64,000 nt of DNA from NCBI RefSeq assembly GCF_000614145.1, contig NZ_BAKK01000018.1, positions 1 through 64,000 of the forward strand. Reading direction: 5' to 3'. Under the pieces are notes generated by a model, which made no database searches, was not told the DNA's origin, and saw only the letters and a list, made by a program, of their open reading frames with translations. This DNA comes from Bacteroides faecichinchillae JCM 17102. GTDB lineage: Bacteria > Bacteroidota > Bacteroidia > Bacteroidales > Bacteroidaceae. A program made the translations under genes and the position numbers. Positions 1 to 9,123 of the stretch are shown piece by piece (the stretch's first letter is position 1; each line of letters begins with the position of its first letter).

Positions 1-732
1 CAGCCTGTTCCGCTCGTCGTACACATAGTATGTTTCCAGCCGTTCGTTTCCGTCTACCGCTACCGTCAATACCGTCAGGTCGTTATTGTCGGTATAACTC
101 TCTATCTGATGTCCATCCTCATCGGTGACTGTCGTTTTCTGCAATCTTCCGGCAGGGTAACTTCCGTCCAGCGAAAGTGTCCCGTCGGAGGTCACTTTGT
201 ATTGTCTGACTTCTCCGGTCTGATTGGTTCCATACAGAGAGTTTACACTTTTCCCGGCTGTATGCCAGGCTTTTCCCGGTCCTGTCTGTTTCGCAACTCG
301 TGCCAATGGGCTGTGCTCGTATTGAGTCAGGGTAAAAGCATAGTTCTGTTCCTCGGTTCCGTAGATGCTCCAGTGGGAGGGAGAGAACATATCCGCATCA
401 AAAGCTCCGTTGTTTCCGTTTTTTATATACGGAAGGTATTCCTTTTCCACTTGTCCCAGGGTGCCGTAGCTATGTGGAAGGATCAAATCTGCTCCTCCCG
501 AAGGGCTTGCCCCCACCTGTATCTCTTGCCATTTCAGGCCGAATCCGTCGAAATAGACGATGTCACTGACCGTCTTTGCACTACTGCTTCCTGTTTGGGA
601 AGTAGGTTCTATATACGTTTTCTCGGCGGTGTAATTGCGCGTTCCCGTATATCCTGTCGTATTCTGCCCTTTTACCAATGGAAAGAAGAACAGCAGACCA
701 ACAAGTAACTGTATTTTTTTTGTATACTTCAT
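1..732 (-). CDS. DUF6443-type RHS-like exported protein, N-terminal part (runs off window)
   Basis: The frame is open from an ATG at 732 to the window edge, so 244 residues are visible and the C-terminus is missing. Residues 1-22 form a signal peptide (hydrophobic LLVGLLFFFPLV, then KGQ). Residues about 50-100 carry the DUF6443 pattern: YFDGFGLKWQEIQV, SPSGGADLILPHSYG, then EKEYLPY. Proteins of this family in Bacteroidetes usually continue into YD/RHS repeats and a variable C-terminal domain, which may be a toxin or an adhesin tip; neither is visible here. The start lies 13 bp downstream of the stop of the 1224-residue gene, so the two are probably one operon. The family call rests on motif recognition only. 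Confidence 0.8.
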   Translation of the reverse strand, partial: MKYTKKIQLLVGLLFFFPLVKGQNTTGYTGTRNYTAEKTYIEPTSQTGSSSAKTVSDIVYFDGFGLKWQEIQVGASPSGGADLILPHSYGTLGQVEKEYLPYIKNGNNGAFDADMFSPSHWSIYGTEEQNYAFTLTQYEHSPLARVAKQTGPGKAWHTAGKSVNSLYGTNQTGEVRQYKVTSDGTLSLDGSYPAGRLQKTTVTDEDGHQIESYTDNNDLTVLTVAVDGNERLETYYVYDERNRL

Positions 733-745
733 CTTTATATGTTTT

Positions 746-3700
746 TTATTGATTAATAATTCGGTTGTATTTGTATTCTTTCAGCAGGTTGCCGTATTGG
801 TCCTTTATCTGAGTGACTCTTCCTGCCGGGTCGTAGGTGTACAGTTCCAGGCGTTCGTTCTGATCGAACCGGGCATGTGCTGTTCCGTCGGCATTGAAAG
901 AAGTAGCATTGAAAGAGGCTCCTTCGGGCACCAAAGCCATGTACACCCCTTGCGGTGATACGCTGACCGTCGTTACATTGGTATACGTGCTCAGGTCAAT
1001 GTCGTATACTTTCAGTGAAGACGAGTTGTTGCTTGTTACCGTACTACTTGCCACTCCGCCTGCATGAGTAATGGATACCGAAGCTGTCTGGTTTCCACTC
1101 AGCACATACAGTTTCAGTCGCTTGATATCCGGCAGCGAGGCCAAACTGATTGAGCACACCGAGCTGCCGGGTGTTCCTGTATCATACCGCTTTAAGTATA
1201 AATACTCAAAGAACCTTTGCTCGTCATAAGACATCATGACGTTATCCAATGCCTGCACAAACTGGGTGAGTGGCTGGTATTTCGGATAGAGCTGGGCAAG
1301 CCTGGTATATTCCTGTTTGAACTGGTTGAGTATTTTCTTCCCATCGGTCGAGATAATGTCATAATAGGTTTGTGCTTCATTGACATCCGAATTGCTCTTT
1401 ATCATTTCTTCTGCGAATGAAATGATAAAAGAATGTTCGCGCGATCTGAAGAAACTAAGAAAACGGTCATCTTTTACATCTGCGGGAATCGTCCTCGACA
1501 TGGACTGAAACTGCTGGTAACTCCCTTTGAAATTGCTTAATGACAAATCTATATCCGGCTGACTGTTCCATTCGATTACATCATACCTGTCTTTCGCATC
1601 GGCTACGGCTGCATTGCATTCCAGCAATACCTTACCATAGTCATCGTAAGCATAGCTTTTTTTCTTAGTCCGCCCGTTTTCCTTTACCGGCAGGCGGGAA
1701 GTTCTGTTACCGGCATACTGGTAAGAGGCAACAGGCGTATAGTTGCTTTCACCGTAAGTGAACAATCCTGTTTCCTGTGCAACTACAGCATCGGTAACTG
1801 AAGTCTCGGGTACGTACAGGAGTGCTTCTGCCGGAACGATAATGTTTCCCGATTCTTTATGCCGCCACACCGTCTCGTTGATCAACCGTCCCTCACAAAG
1901 GGTGCGATCTTTCACTACGGCCGACAATAAATTGCTTTGTTTCATCTTATCGATGGTAGTCTGAACGCCGTCTGCCATATCCGCTACCCGTTTGCAGACT
2001 TTCGTGAGAGTTCGGCCATCTGATCCGGTACGCATGATCCGGTTGGGGAACATGGACTGGGGATTGTCATACAGGTAGGTTGTCCAACTATAGGGTGTGT
2101 TCTCATCAAGCCTGTATTCTACCTCTTCCTTCAAAACGGTTTTTCCTCCATAGCCCAAATTGTAAAACTGGGGTGCATCGGCAGGAGATAAACGGGGTTT
2201 TATGTTGTTCTGATACAGTTCATCTCCTTTGATGTAGCTGGTTGTCTGAGATTTGTAGTAGGGCTCTAAGGTTGCTCCATCCAAGTAATAGTCCGAGGGG
2301 TGCATCTGAGGCAATTGCTTGTTGTAGGCAGACAATGTCTCATAGCTGTACTTGGTCATTTGCTGCAAGTTGCCACTGGCATCATACACCGCTTTTTCAG
2401 ATAGCAATCCGTTGATCCAGAACGAGTAAGACGTATTCGCGCTCAACGATGGAGTCGCTATATGATACCGATACGTATTCATTCCCTTCCCGTGAATTGT
2501 TTCTGTCACATACGGATAATAGAGTCCGTTGTTACCCATATTCACCACCGGATGTCCTTCCGGGCGTACTCTGTCATAAGTGATTTTATCACAAAAGCCC
2601 GAATAGCAAACACTGACAATATTGGAATAGGAATAATACACACTTTTGCCAGGTTGCGGATAGCCGTACGAGATCGTATCCTTCCGGTTGCTTGCTCCGT
2701 CATTGAGCAGCAATGATTTTAGCCGGATTCCTCCGTAATTGGAGCCTGTGCCGACCTTATTCTTCTCGTATTCAATGCCTATTTTCCCTCCATCGGTCAG
2801 CGTAATGCCTTTCAGTGAATACAGGGCAGTCAGCATCTCATACGCTTGTCCCGATGCGTTGCGTGCGCTGCAATACCCCCAGAGGTCACCCACCACTCCA
2901 TTGGGTAGTGTCGGAAAGTCCTCGTATGTGAAATAGTCGAACTTCAGGTTAGCTGTCTCCTTGCCGTCTTTGCCTGAGAAAGAGACTTTCTTCAAACAAT
3001 TGGCATCTTGTGTGAGGCGGACGGAAGAAAGTAGCGTTTCACTTGGCGTATACACATTGATCTCGGACAAAGATAGATTCACATTGTCTTTGTATGTAAA
3101 CTTCACAATACGTTCGGGCGAGATAATCATGCTAAGTATCGGAGACACTACATCGTAGCGGCTTCCTCCGCTTATTTCCTTTTCTGTGATGTACTTGATC
3201 TCAACCAGGCAGGCATGTACGCTGTTGGCTGCACTTCTCAGGCAAGCTCCGGCTCTTTCCATGTGGGCAGAGGTTTCTACATGGGAAGAAGTGCCGGCCA
3301 ATTGGTCGCAGGTTCTCGATAAGGAGAGCAGCGCTTCTTCCAGATCTTGGGAGGCGGAAGTCATCTCCTTGATATTTGTCAGCATGCCCATAATCCTGTT
3401 GTTGGTTTTTACAATGGGGCTTTCGAGGGGCTGAGTAGCCATGTTCTTCTGTCTTATGAGCAAGGTCATTTGCGTATCAACCTCTTTCAATAATATTTCC
3501 TGGGAATGCAATCTCAAATTGTATCTGGCTTCTTCAATAAAGTTTTTGAATCCCTCCTGATATTTATCAAAGTCAAAGGGCTGCTCTTTTACCGACTTCC
3601 CATACAGGTATTTCATTGTATACGGATTGTTAATCTGTTGCGTGTTTATTCTCCCCGTCGTATAGTACTCCGAGTTATCCACATCGCCTTTATAGCAGAA

Positions 3701-4420
3701 ATCGATTGCTGCCCCGTTGTATGGAAGGATACGGGTGAGATGCCATGCCGAAGGATATACCGTTTGCGAGATGGCATTGGAAGTGGAAACGTCCACATGA
3801 CTGACATCCGCATTCTTCTCTATTTGCCTGTAAATATACTGGTTCCCATTATTATCGGTAATGGTCCATCCTGCAATTTTGCCGGACTCCGTTTCGCACT
3901 TGATACGTGCATCCGTTTGTTCCAGTGGTTCTGCATATATCTTTTTGTTCGCATCAGTACGAATGATGAAATCCACTTTCTGTCCGTTAAATACAGCTGT
4001 AAAGATGTCGCTTTCACCATCTCTTTTGCGAAGTCCTACATTCTTTGCATCATCCTGTAGAGGGGTGGAGTTACTTTCGGATTGTAGATAACCAAAGGAT
4101 GTATCTTCATCGGGAAATCCTCCACGCATCGTACGGGTGACTATTCCTCCTGCATTAAGCATCCAATTATAGCCGAGGAATCCGGGAGAGTCACTATCCT
4201 TTACTCCTTTTCCAATATAATCCAGCGAAACAGGTAATTCATAATTTCCTGATCTCAATTTGTATAAGGGTACTTTGTAACTGAATATCCCCGTTGAATA
4301 ATCGACCAGTACATTTTTCTGTTCCGTCAGGTTTTGTGTTTGCTCTCCGGGTTTAAAATCCTGCGCCCATCCGTTTAGTGTGAGGAGTAGGAGAGATAAT
4401 AAGTATGTTATTCTTTTCAT
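746..4420 (-). CDS. Large exported RHS/YD-repeat-like protein, 1224 aa
   Basis: It begins with a signal peptide (MKRITYLLSLLLLTLNGWAQ). The N-terminal 110 residues (VDYSTGIFSYKVPLY, LPVSLDYIGKGVK, GFLGYNWMLNAGG) resemble the start of Bacteroides proteins placed ahead of RHS-repeat proteins, related to the SpvB/TcdB-type beta-propeller shell. Residues about 330-410 are helical and rich in E, S and A. The C-terminus ends in a YD-like repeat (LYTYDPAGRVTQIKDQYGNL then KEYKYN). I infer that it forms part of a surface RHS-type shell together with the following DUF6443 protein. The exact function is unknown. The gene is intact and shows no frameshift. Confidence 0.75.
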   Translation of the reverse strand: MKRITYLLSLLLLTLNGWAQDFKPGEQTQNLTEQKNVLVDYSTGIFSYKVPLYKLRSGNYELPVSLDYIGKGVKDSDSPGFLGYNWMLNAGGIVTRTMRGGFPDEDTSFGYLQSESNSTPLQDDAKNVGLRKRDGESDIFTAVFNGQKVDFIIRTDANKKIYAEPLEQTDARIKCETESGKIAGWTITDNNGNQYIYRQIEKNADVSHVDVSTSNAISQTVYPSAWHLTRILPYNGAAIDFCYKGDVDNSEYYTTGRINTQQINNPYTMKYLYGKSVKEQPFDFDKYQEGFKNFIEEARYNLRLHSQEILLKEVDTQMTLLIRQKNMATQPLESPIVKTNNRIMGMLTNIKEMTSASQDLEEALLSLSRTCDQLAGTSSHVETSAHMERAGACLRSAANSVHACLVEIKYITEKEISGGSRYDVVSPILSMIISPERIVKFTYKDNVNLSLSEINVYTPSETLLSSVRLTQDANCLKKVSFSGKDGKETANLKFDYFTYEDFPTLPNGVVGDLWGYCSARNASGQAYEMLTALYSLKGITLTDGGKIGIEYEKNKVGTGSNYGGIRLKSLLLNDGASNRKDTISYGYPQPGKSVYYSYSNIVSVCYSGFCDKITYDRVRPEGHPVVNMGNNGLYYPYVTETIHGKGMNTYRYHIATPSLSANTSYSFWINGLLSEKAVYDASGNLQQMTKYSYETLSAYNKQLPQMHPSDYYLDGATLEPYYKSQTTSYIKGDELYQNNIKPRLSPADAPQFYNLGYGGKTVLKEEVEYRLDENTPYSWTTYLYDNPQSMFPNRIMRTGSDGRTLTKVCKRVADMADGVQTTIDKMKQSNLLSAVVKDRTLCEGRLINETVWRHKESGNIIVPAEALLYVPETSVTDAVVAQETGLFTYGESNYTPVASYQYAGNRTSRLPVKENGRTKKKSYAYDDYGKVLLECNAAVADAKDRYDVIEWNSQPDIDLSLSNFKGSYQQFQSMSRTIPADVKDDRFLSFFRSREHSFIISFAEEMIKSNSDVNEAQTYYDIISTDGKKILNQFKQEYTRLAQLYPKYQPLTQFVQALDNVMMSYDEQRFFEYLYLKRYDTGTPGSSVCSISLASLPDIKRLKLYVLSGNQTASVSITHAGGVASSTVTSNNSSSLKVYDIDLSTYTNVTTVSVSPQGVYMALVPEGASFNATSFNADGTAHARFDQNERLELYTYDPAGRVTQIKDQYGNLLKEYKYNRIINQ

Positions 4421-4538
4421 GATTGTGTTTATTAATTAAATTTTAAATGAAAGTCGGAAGTCCTTTTCCTGTGTTCTGTTCCTGTTCAAAAGACTTCCGG
4501 CTTATAGATAACGTCTGTTTATTGGCTGTATATACAGT

Positions 4539-4640
4539 CTACAGATTCATTGCATTCGCCCCCAGTGCTCCCAGCACTGCTGAAGCCACAGCGATAATTG
4601 CTTTTAGGATTATATCCCATGTTGTTTTTCCGATTGCCAT
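4539..4640 (-). CDS. Smalltalk family small protein (33 aa)
   Basis: This is a 33-codon frame, ATG at 4640 and TAG at 4539, preceded by a strong Shine-Dalgarno (GGAGGT, 4650-4655). The peptide starts MAIGKTTWDIILKAIIAV, continues with a hydrophobic Ala/Val/Leu-rich helix and ends GANAMNL. Length, the charged start and the single transmembrane-like helix match the Bacteroides smalltalk family, which averages about 33 residues and often sits next to HU-like genes. Here an HU-like fragment lies upstream and RHS-type genes lie downstream. Its function is unknown; a membrane peptide is likely. Confidence 0.8.
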   Translation of the reverse strand: MAIGKTTWDIILKAIIAVASAVLGALGANAMNL

Positions 4641-4921
4641 TGTTTTTTACCTCCTTTCCTGTTCTTTAAATAGTTTAGTTTACTTCAGAGACTAGTTTCA
4701 TCCTGATGTATGGATATACTTTCATCCTTCGGGAAGAGCGTACGATTCCCCTTTCATAACGGTGTTAAGCGTCATGATCAAATTGATATCCAACAGGTAG
4801 CCAAGTGATTACTAGTCCGGTTAAGTTCTCAAATCTTTGTTTTCTAGTTTAGTCTTTTGTGCTTAGTTGTTTTTTCAGTCAAGTCATTTTTATTTTTGTG
4901 TTTTGTACAGGATGGTAGAGC

Positions 4922-5086
4922 TTACAAAGTAGAATCCGGTGATTCACCCCTGTCATCTCCTCCTGTATCCGGTTTATTTGTTTCTTCCTCGTCATTACCA
5001 GCACGTACTACGCGCGGATAAATAATTTTTTTTCCATTTTCTTTATTTTCCAGTTTTGGCTGGAGAAGTTTATATAATACTGACAT
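4922..5086 (-). CDS. 54-aa protein: HU-like N-terminus joined to an acidic tail
   Basis: ATG at 5086 and TAA at 4922 give 54 residues. Residues 1-30 (MSVLYKLLQPKLENK then KKIIYPRVVRAG) resemble the opening strand region of the Bacteroidetes HU-like DNA-binding family (LYK...YYP.V...G). Residues 31-54 are acidic and Gly/Pro/Asp-rich (NDEEETNKPDTGGDDRGE), like the disordered C-terminal tails of those proteins. The DNA-binding core of about 90 residues is absent. It could be an HU gene with an internal in-frame deletion, or an unrelated small protein. It is followed by the smalltalk gene, the usual neighbour of such HU genes. A TAnnTTTG promoter lies 64 bp upstream. Confidence 0.55.
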   Translation of the reverse strand: MSVLYKLLQPKLENKENGKKIIYPRVVRAGNDEEETNKPDTGGDDRGESPDSTL

Positions 5087-5149
5087 AATTGTAATTAAAT
5101 TTAGTTATTGATAGTTTAGTTGTTCTTGTCTTTAAGCTTATTGACACTA

Positions 5150-5157
5150 CAAAGATA
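5150..5157 (-). promoter_or_regulatory. Bacteroides -7 promoter element (TATCTTTG)
   Basis: On the minus strand the sequence reads TATCTTTG, an exact TAnnTTTG match. A TTG lies about 23 bp upstream. It is positioned to transcribe the HU-like, smalltalk and RHS-type genes as one unit with a 5' leader of about 55-60 nt. Confidence 0.6.
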
Positions 5158-5367
5158 AAGTAATGTTTTTGGATGAACAAGCGATTTTAAAAGTGTGCGT
5201 TAATAAGTTCGTTAATATATTTATATTATTGATATATAGCATTTTATTGTAGAAATACCTATTTGTTTACTATGCTCAACAGATAATGACTGGGCAGTTT
5301 GATTTTCCCACCAGAATCTCGGATATAACCAATCCTTTTCCATACCGGACTACCGATGGTTCCGTAA

Positions 5368-5894
5368 TTATTTTTTTGAAATAATAGCATATTGTTCAGA
5401 TGGGGAAAAACGATCGAGTAGCAGATTATCCAGAAGTCCGGATAGATTGCATAACCGTCCGTCGGCAGGAGCTTGCATACGGTTAATATCTTCTTGGGTC
5501 AGATTGCTCTTCTTCCTTAAAACTTCATTGATTCCTCTTTTTCTGACTTCAGATTTTATTGTGCTATTCGGTGATTCGGTTTCATTTTCAGAAGCTTTAG
5601 TTACCATATCCCGTTGGTATATATCCGAATCGAAGAAGCAGTATTCTGCAGCCAGTTTGAGAACGCAATGAACAGTATCGTTGTCTGTATCAAATAACTG
5701 GTCAGAAAATTCATCGTAGAATTCGTTGTCGGTATGAACGTAATATCCTTATCGGAGTAAATGTGCGACAATGCATATAGTAAGATGGTAAAGGCAGAAT
5801 TACCCTTTCGTTTCATGATGCGACATATCACGCTATCGTGTATAAAATCTGTGTTTAGTGGAAAATAGTCCACTCCTTGTTTTAGTTTTTTCAT
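5368..5894 (-). pseudogene. DUF4373-type (Lin1244/Lin1753-like) protein, single-base frameshift
   Basis: The first 50 residues (MKKLKQGVDYFPLNTDFIHD, then MKRKGNSAFTILLYALSHIYSDK) match the N-terminal DUF4373 domain found in phage- and plasmid-replication-related proteins of Firmicutes and Bacteroides. The reading then shifts at about 5747-5750. In the next frame the expected continuation appears (YYVHTDNEFYDEFSDQLFDT, later AAEYCFFDSDIY) and runs to the TAA at 5368. Restoring one G in the GG of AAGGATATT gives a continuous 175-residue protein. The break could be real or an assembly error. The gene sits 51 bp after the zinc-ribbon gene, probably in one operon controlled from about 6565. Confidence 0.7.
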
Positions 5895-5945
5895 AATAAT
5901 TCTATTTTAGTATTTTATATTATTAAGTCTTTAGTTTTTGATTTG

Positions 5946-6281
5946 TTAAATATCCTGTTCTGCTTCCACTGCCAGAAGTTTTTGTCTTTTACGTTGGATA
6001 CTGGCTGCAACAGTTTCTAGGGCGTGACGAATAAGTTCTTTTCGCACATTAGGATCTTTGATGAGGGTAATGACGGGATATACCGTTTCTCTCTTGTTTA
6101 CAAAAGTTTGTTTTTCTACTTTGCGGTGATTCCGGCTAGCGGATTTCCGACATTCTTTACAATAGTTTCTGGGAAGATTTGTTTTCTTGTCCAAATAGAA
6201 AGCTTCCAGAGGAAGTGTACGTTTGCAACATCCACAGACGTGATTAGTTGATTTTTTTGAGATTTTCATGTTGTTATTCAT
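5946..6281 (-). CDS. Small zinc-ribbon protein, 111 aa
   Basis: Residues 16-45 contain two Cys pairs (CGCC near 16 and CKECRK near 42) separated by an aromatic and basic stretch, LEAFYLDKKTNLPRNY. This is typical of a small treble-clef or zinc-ribbon fold seen in phage and island proteins. The C-terminal half is helical and basic (RKELIRHALETVAASIQRK). I do not recognise a named family. A second possible ATG at codon 5 (MKIS) cannot be excluded as the true start. It is the first gene after the divergent repressor, so it is a likely direct target of that repressor. Confidence 0.65.
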   Translation of the reverse strand: MNNNMKISKKSTNHVCGCCKRTLPLEAFYLDKKTNLPRNYCKECRKSASRNHRKVEKQTFVNKRETVYPVITLIKDPNVRKELIRHALETVAASIQRKRQKLLAVEAEQDI

Positions 6282-6346
6282 TTTATTGATAAATAGTTAG
6301 TTATGTTATAGCATGTATAATGATTTCCTTATATCTTTCTTTATTG

Positions 6347-6434
6347 TCAGCTGTTAATACTCTATTTGATGAGTATTAATATTCCATGTATTAACTATTA
6401 ATGCTCTACATATTAACCATTAATAGCCTACATT
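6347..6434. repeat. 22-bp-period degenerate tandem array A (four units, ATTAATA core)
   Basis: Units fall at 6347-6368, 6369-6390, 6391-6412 and 6413-6434, each exactly 22 bp. The core ATTAATA or a one-base variant sits at positions 7-13 of every unit, followed by a looser CTCTACAT-like half. It lies in the 408-bp gap upstream of the zinc-ribbon gene. There are no unique spacers, so this is not a CRISPR array. The same core and phase recur at 9124-9189. Confidence 0.75.
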
Positions 6435-6560
6435 TGCTAATCTTCTCTTTTCACAAATCAATGGCGAAGTTTTCGACGTTCTCGCATTTTTTCTTGTTTT
6501 CTCATGGCTTTTCTATTTTTTAATTTCTATTTTTGAAACAAATTGCTAATGTTTGTACTA

Positions 6561-6589
6561 CAAAGATAAAATAAATTTCATATATGAAA
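6561..6589 (-). promoter_or_regulatory. Promoter with overlapping palindrome (candidate repressor operator)
   Basis: On the minus strand TATCTTTG (6561-6568) matches TAnnTTTG and points at the zinc-ribbon/DUF4373 genes. Immediately upstream is a perfect 14-bp palindrome, TTTCATATATGAAA (6576-6589), lying where the -33 to -7 spacer should be. The next gene in the other direction is an S24-type repressor, so this palindrome is a reasonable operator candidate. Binding is an inference. Confidence 0.5.
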
Positions 6590-6689
6590 CGGATAGTTTT
6601 AGAATTTAATTCTCAATTATTTTATAAAGTACTAATAATGAGAGGCTAATATGTCTATAATATTTTACATTATATTTAAACAATAAGAG

Positions 6690-7404
6690 ATGAATACATT
6701 TTTAGATGTTACAGCAATTGTGAACCGCGCTAAGCAGGTTCTGAATTTTAAAAGGGATAGTGAATTGGCTGAATTTCTGGGAGTTTCACGACCGACACTA
6801 TCAAATTGGTACGCACGGTATCGGATTGACTTTCCTTTATTATTGGATAAGATGGGGAGTGATGTAGACTACAACTGGTTACTAATTGGAAAGGGGAATC
6901 CTAAACATCGTCCGACATGCTGTAATAATGAGCTGGTACAGGGAAAAGTGGAGATAATTCACAATCCAAAAATAATGGAGGCAATGAATGATCGTAGTGT
7001 AGTACTATACGATATTGCTGCAGCGGCCAACCTGAAGACTCTGTTTACCAACAAAAATCAGTTTGCTGTGGGAAAGATAAAGATTCCGAGTATTTCCTTT
7101 GTGTGATGGAGCGATTTATGTGAGTGGGGACAGTATGTATCCTATTCTCAAATCGGGAGATATTATAGGATTTAAGGAGATAAATAGTTTCAGCAGTCTG
7201 ATTTATGGTGAGATGTATTTGGTGTCATTCAATATTGATGGAGACGAGTATTTGTCTGTGAAGTGTGTGAACCGTTCGGATAAAGAAGATTGCCTGAAAT
7301 TGGTCAGTTACAATACTCATCATGAACCGATGGATATTCCGTTTGCTGCTATTAATGCAATGGCGATTGTGAAGTTTTCCGTTAGAAGACATATGATGAT
7401 GTAA
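6690..7404 (+). pseudogene. CI/LexA-like repressor (HTH plus S24 peptidase), frameshifted
   Basis: Residues 1-60 form a phage-type helix-turn-helix (DSELAEFLGVSRPTLSNWYAR, then NWLLIGKG). After an ATT-TCC-TTT-GTG-TGA stop near 7106 the protein continues in another frame from about 7099: CDGAIYVSGDSMYPILKSGD, later DEYLSVKCVNR. SGDSMYP holds the S24 catalytic Ser, and the Lys of LSVK is the expected partner. The S24 fold drives RecA-stimulated self-cleavage in phage repressors. The net shift is +1 or -2 at about 7093-7100, so no simple homopolymer error explains it. It is divergent from the zinc-ribbon operon and is probably that operon's regulator when intact. Confidence 0.7.
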
Positions 7405-7940
7405 GGAGCAGGTGTAGGAAGGTAATCAAGTAAATAACGTGAAGACGGACTTTAATCATTCGTTCTTCTGCGTTATGGGTATCTAAAGAAAAAATATTCC
7501 GGAAAATATTTAACGTGAATATAAGCGAATAAATATTTTATTGAAAATTGAGGATATAGCGATAGAAACAGTAATTTTATAGTGCTTAAACATTTGATTA
7601 CTAATATTTTACCGCTGTGTTTGCTGAGAGTAAAGTAACATCAGATCCGGTTCATTAAAGTAGATTGTTTGGATGTGTTGATTTTGCCAATATAACGTAA
7701 TCAGCCTATTACAGGTAAATAATGTACCTGTATAAAGAGTTATGTAGCTAAGAAAATAGATGATGAAACGTAAGGAAGTAATAAACTGATGTATAATGAT
7801 GAGTTGGTAACTCTATTTCTCGTTAAAACATATAGAATAGGGAATCAATAAGATTTTACTCAGGCAGAAAAAGCAACCTGTACGCAAGTTGTTCTATGCA
7901 TTTCTCTAATTATTTGGAACGGAGAAGCTATACTTACTTC
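7405..7940. other. 536-bp AT-rich gap without a recognisable gene
   Basis: I found no convincing frame with a ribosome binding site on either strand. The only structure noted is a short inverted repeat ACAGGTA...TACCTGT at about 7713-7733. The stretch lies between the broken repressor and the broken hydrolase and could be residual island DNA. Confidence 0.5.
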
Positions 7941-8971
7941 CTATTTCATGGAAGTCTTACATACTGTATTTAATATCCATTCTGTTATATCTTTCAGAAC
8001 TTCCGGACTGATTGTTTCTTCTAAATCTCCATATTCAAGGTGATTACATGTTCGGCAAGTCTGAAAAAAGTGATTTAATCCCGGATAGATCTTCACTGTT
8101 ACATTTTTATTTCCGTTTTTAATGATTCCTTGTTGAATGGCATTTAAGTTCATGACAGCAATCTTTATCTCCATTGAGTGCAAGTACCGGGCATTTTATT
8201 TTATTCAGGGCTTCCGTTGGGTCATATCTCATAAAATGGAGGTACCATGGACTGGTGGCTGCAGCGAGTTGTGCCGGTAGTTGGCGCATCACGTTTAAAT
8301 CCTGAAGTTCCTCAGGTGATAGTAATTTTATTGCGTCGGCATACAACTCTTTTTGGAGTTCTTCTACTGTTTTATCAGTTTGTTGCAGTACAGTTGAGTA
8401 TTGATGGTGATAAATAGGTCTTTTCTTCTGCCAGACAGAATCCGGTTTGCCTGTAGATTGATAAATCAATTCTACTTGCTTCAACGTCATACTGTCTCCT
8501 CGTACTCCGGCTCCGGCCAATGATACGATAAATGCGACTGCCGGATTTTTCGCTGCTGTGATAAACGAGACAGTTCCGCCACAACTGTGACCAATAATCC
8601 CGATTTTTCGGGTATCTATTTCTTTTCTACTTCTTAGATAGTCCAATGCAGCTTGCGTGTCTTTGGCAAAATCCTCGTTGGTGGCCACTTGCAAAGTTTC
8701 CTTGGGAAGTAGCTACTCCCCGGTCGTCGCAACGTAGTACGGCAATTCTTTTTCGTGTGAGGTAGTCGGCTATGACAAGAAAAGGTTTGTGTCCTTTCGT
8801 CTCTTCATTTCTGTTCTGCGGACCACTTCCTGTTACCAAAATCACTGCGGGAAATCGGTTCCCTTTGCCATGCCAGATACCAGTGATATCTTGTGCACAA
8901 AGAAAAGACGGGAATAACAATCCGAGTAATAATCCGATAATGGTTATGAAATGGAAATTTGAATATTTCAT
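7941..8971 (-). pseudogene. Exported alpha/beta hydrolase (serine aminopeptidase-like), multiply broken
   Basis: The start at 8971 gives a signal peptide ending FLCAQ. It is followed by DITGIWHG and then at once FPAVILVTGSGPQNR. In complete relatives a beta-rich domain of roughly 100 residues lies between these two segments, so it appears deleted. The hydrolase fold then shifts frame at about 8690 (YDDRG-like RDDRGVATS, then ATNEDFAKDTQAALDYL) and again at about 8165 (LALNGDKD, then NLNAIQQG and YPGLNHFFQ). The nucleophile motif reads GHSCGG, usually GHSEGG, and the His motif is LNH. Neither shift is an obvious homopolymer loss. With the deletion, this looks like a genuine pseudogene. Confidence 0.7.
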
Positions 8972-9123
8972 AATAAAGAGTTTTTGGTTTGGCGAAGATA
9001 CTCTACTTGCAAACATACGCAAAAACTTTTAAATATGGTGTTGGTGGAATAGAATTCTCACGTTTCCACGTGGAACGGTAACAGTGTATTGTAAACGAAT
9101 AAAGGGGGATAATATCCCTTTCC

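Noticed and set aside
3506-4060. 184-codon frame antisense to the RHS-like gene
   Set aside because: Shadow frame rich in Ile, Phe, Cys and Arg with no family resemblance; the minus-strand protein has a signal peptide and recognised motifs.
4641-4921. Search for the missing HU core between the HU-like and smalltalk genes
   Set aside because: Short frames there show no HU-like residues in any frame, so a frameshifted complete HU gene is not supported.
6347-6434. Array A considered as a CRISPR array
   Set aside because: Units are contiguous with no spacers, only 22 bp long and degenerate, and no cas genes are near.
6458-6505. 15-codon basic frame (MRKQEKMRERRKLRH) on the minus strand
   Set aside because: No convincing ribosome binding site and too short to tell from chance.
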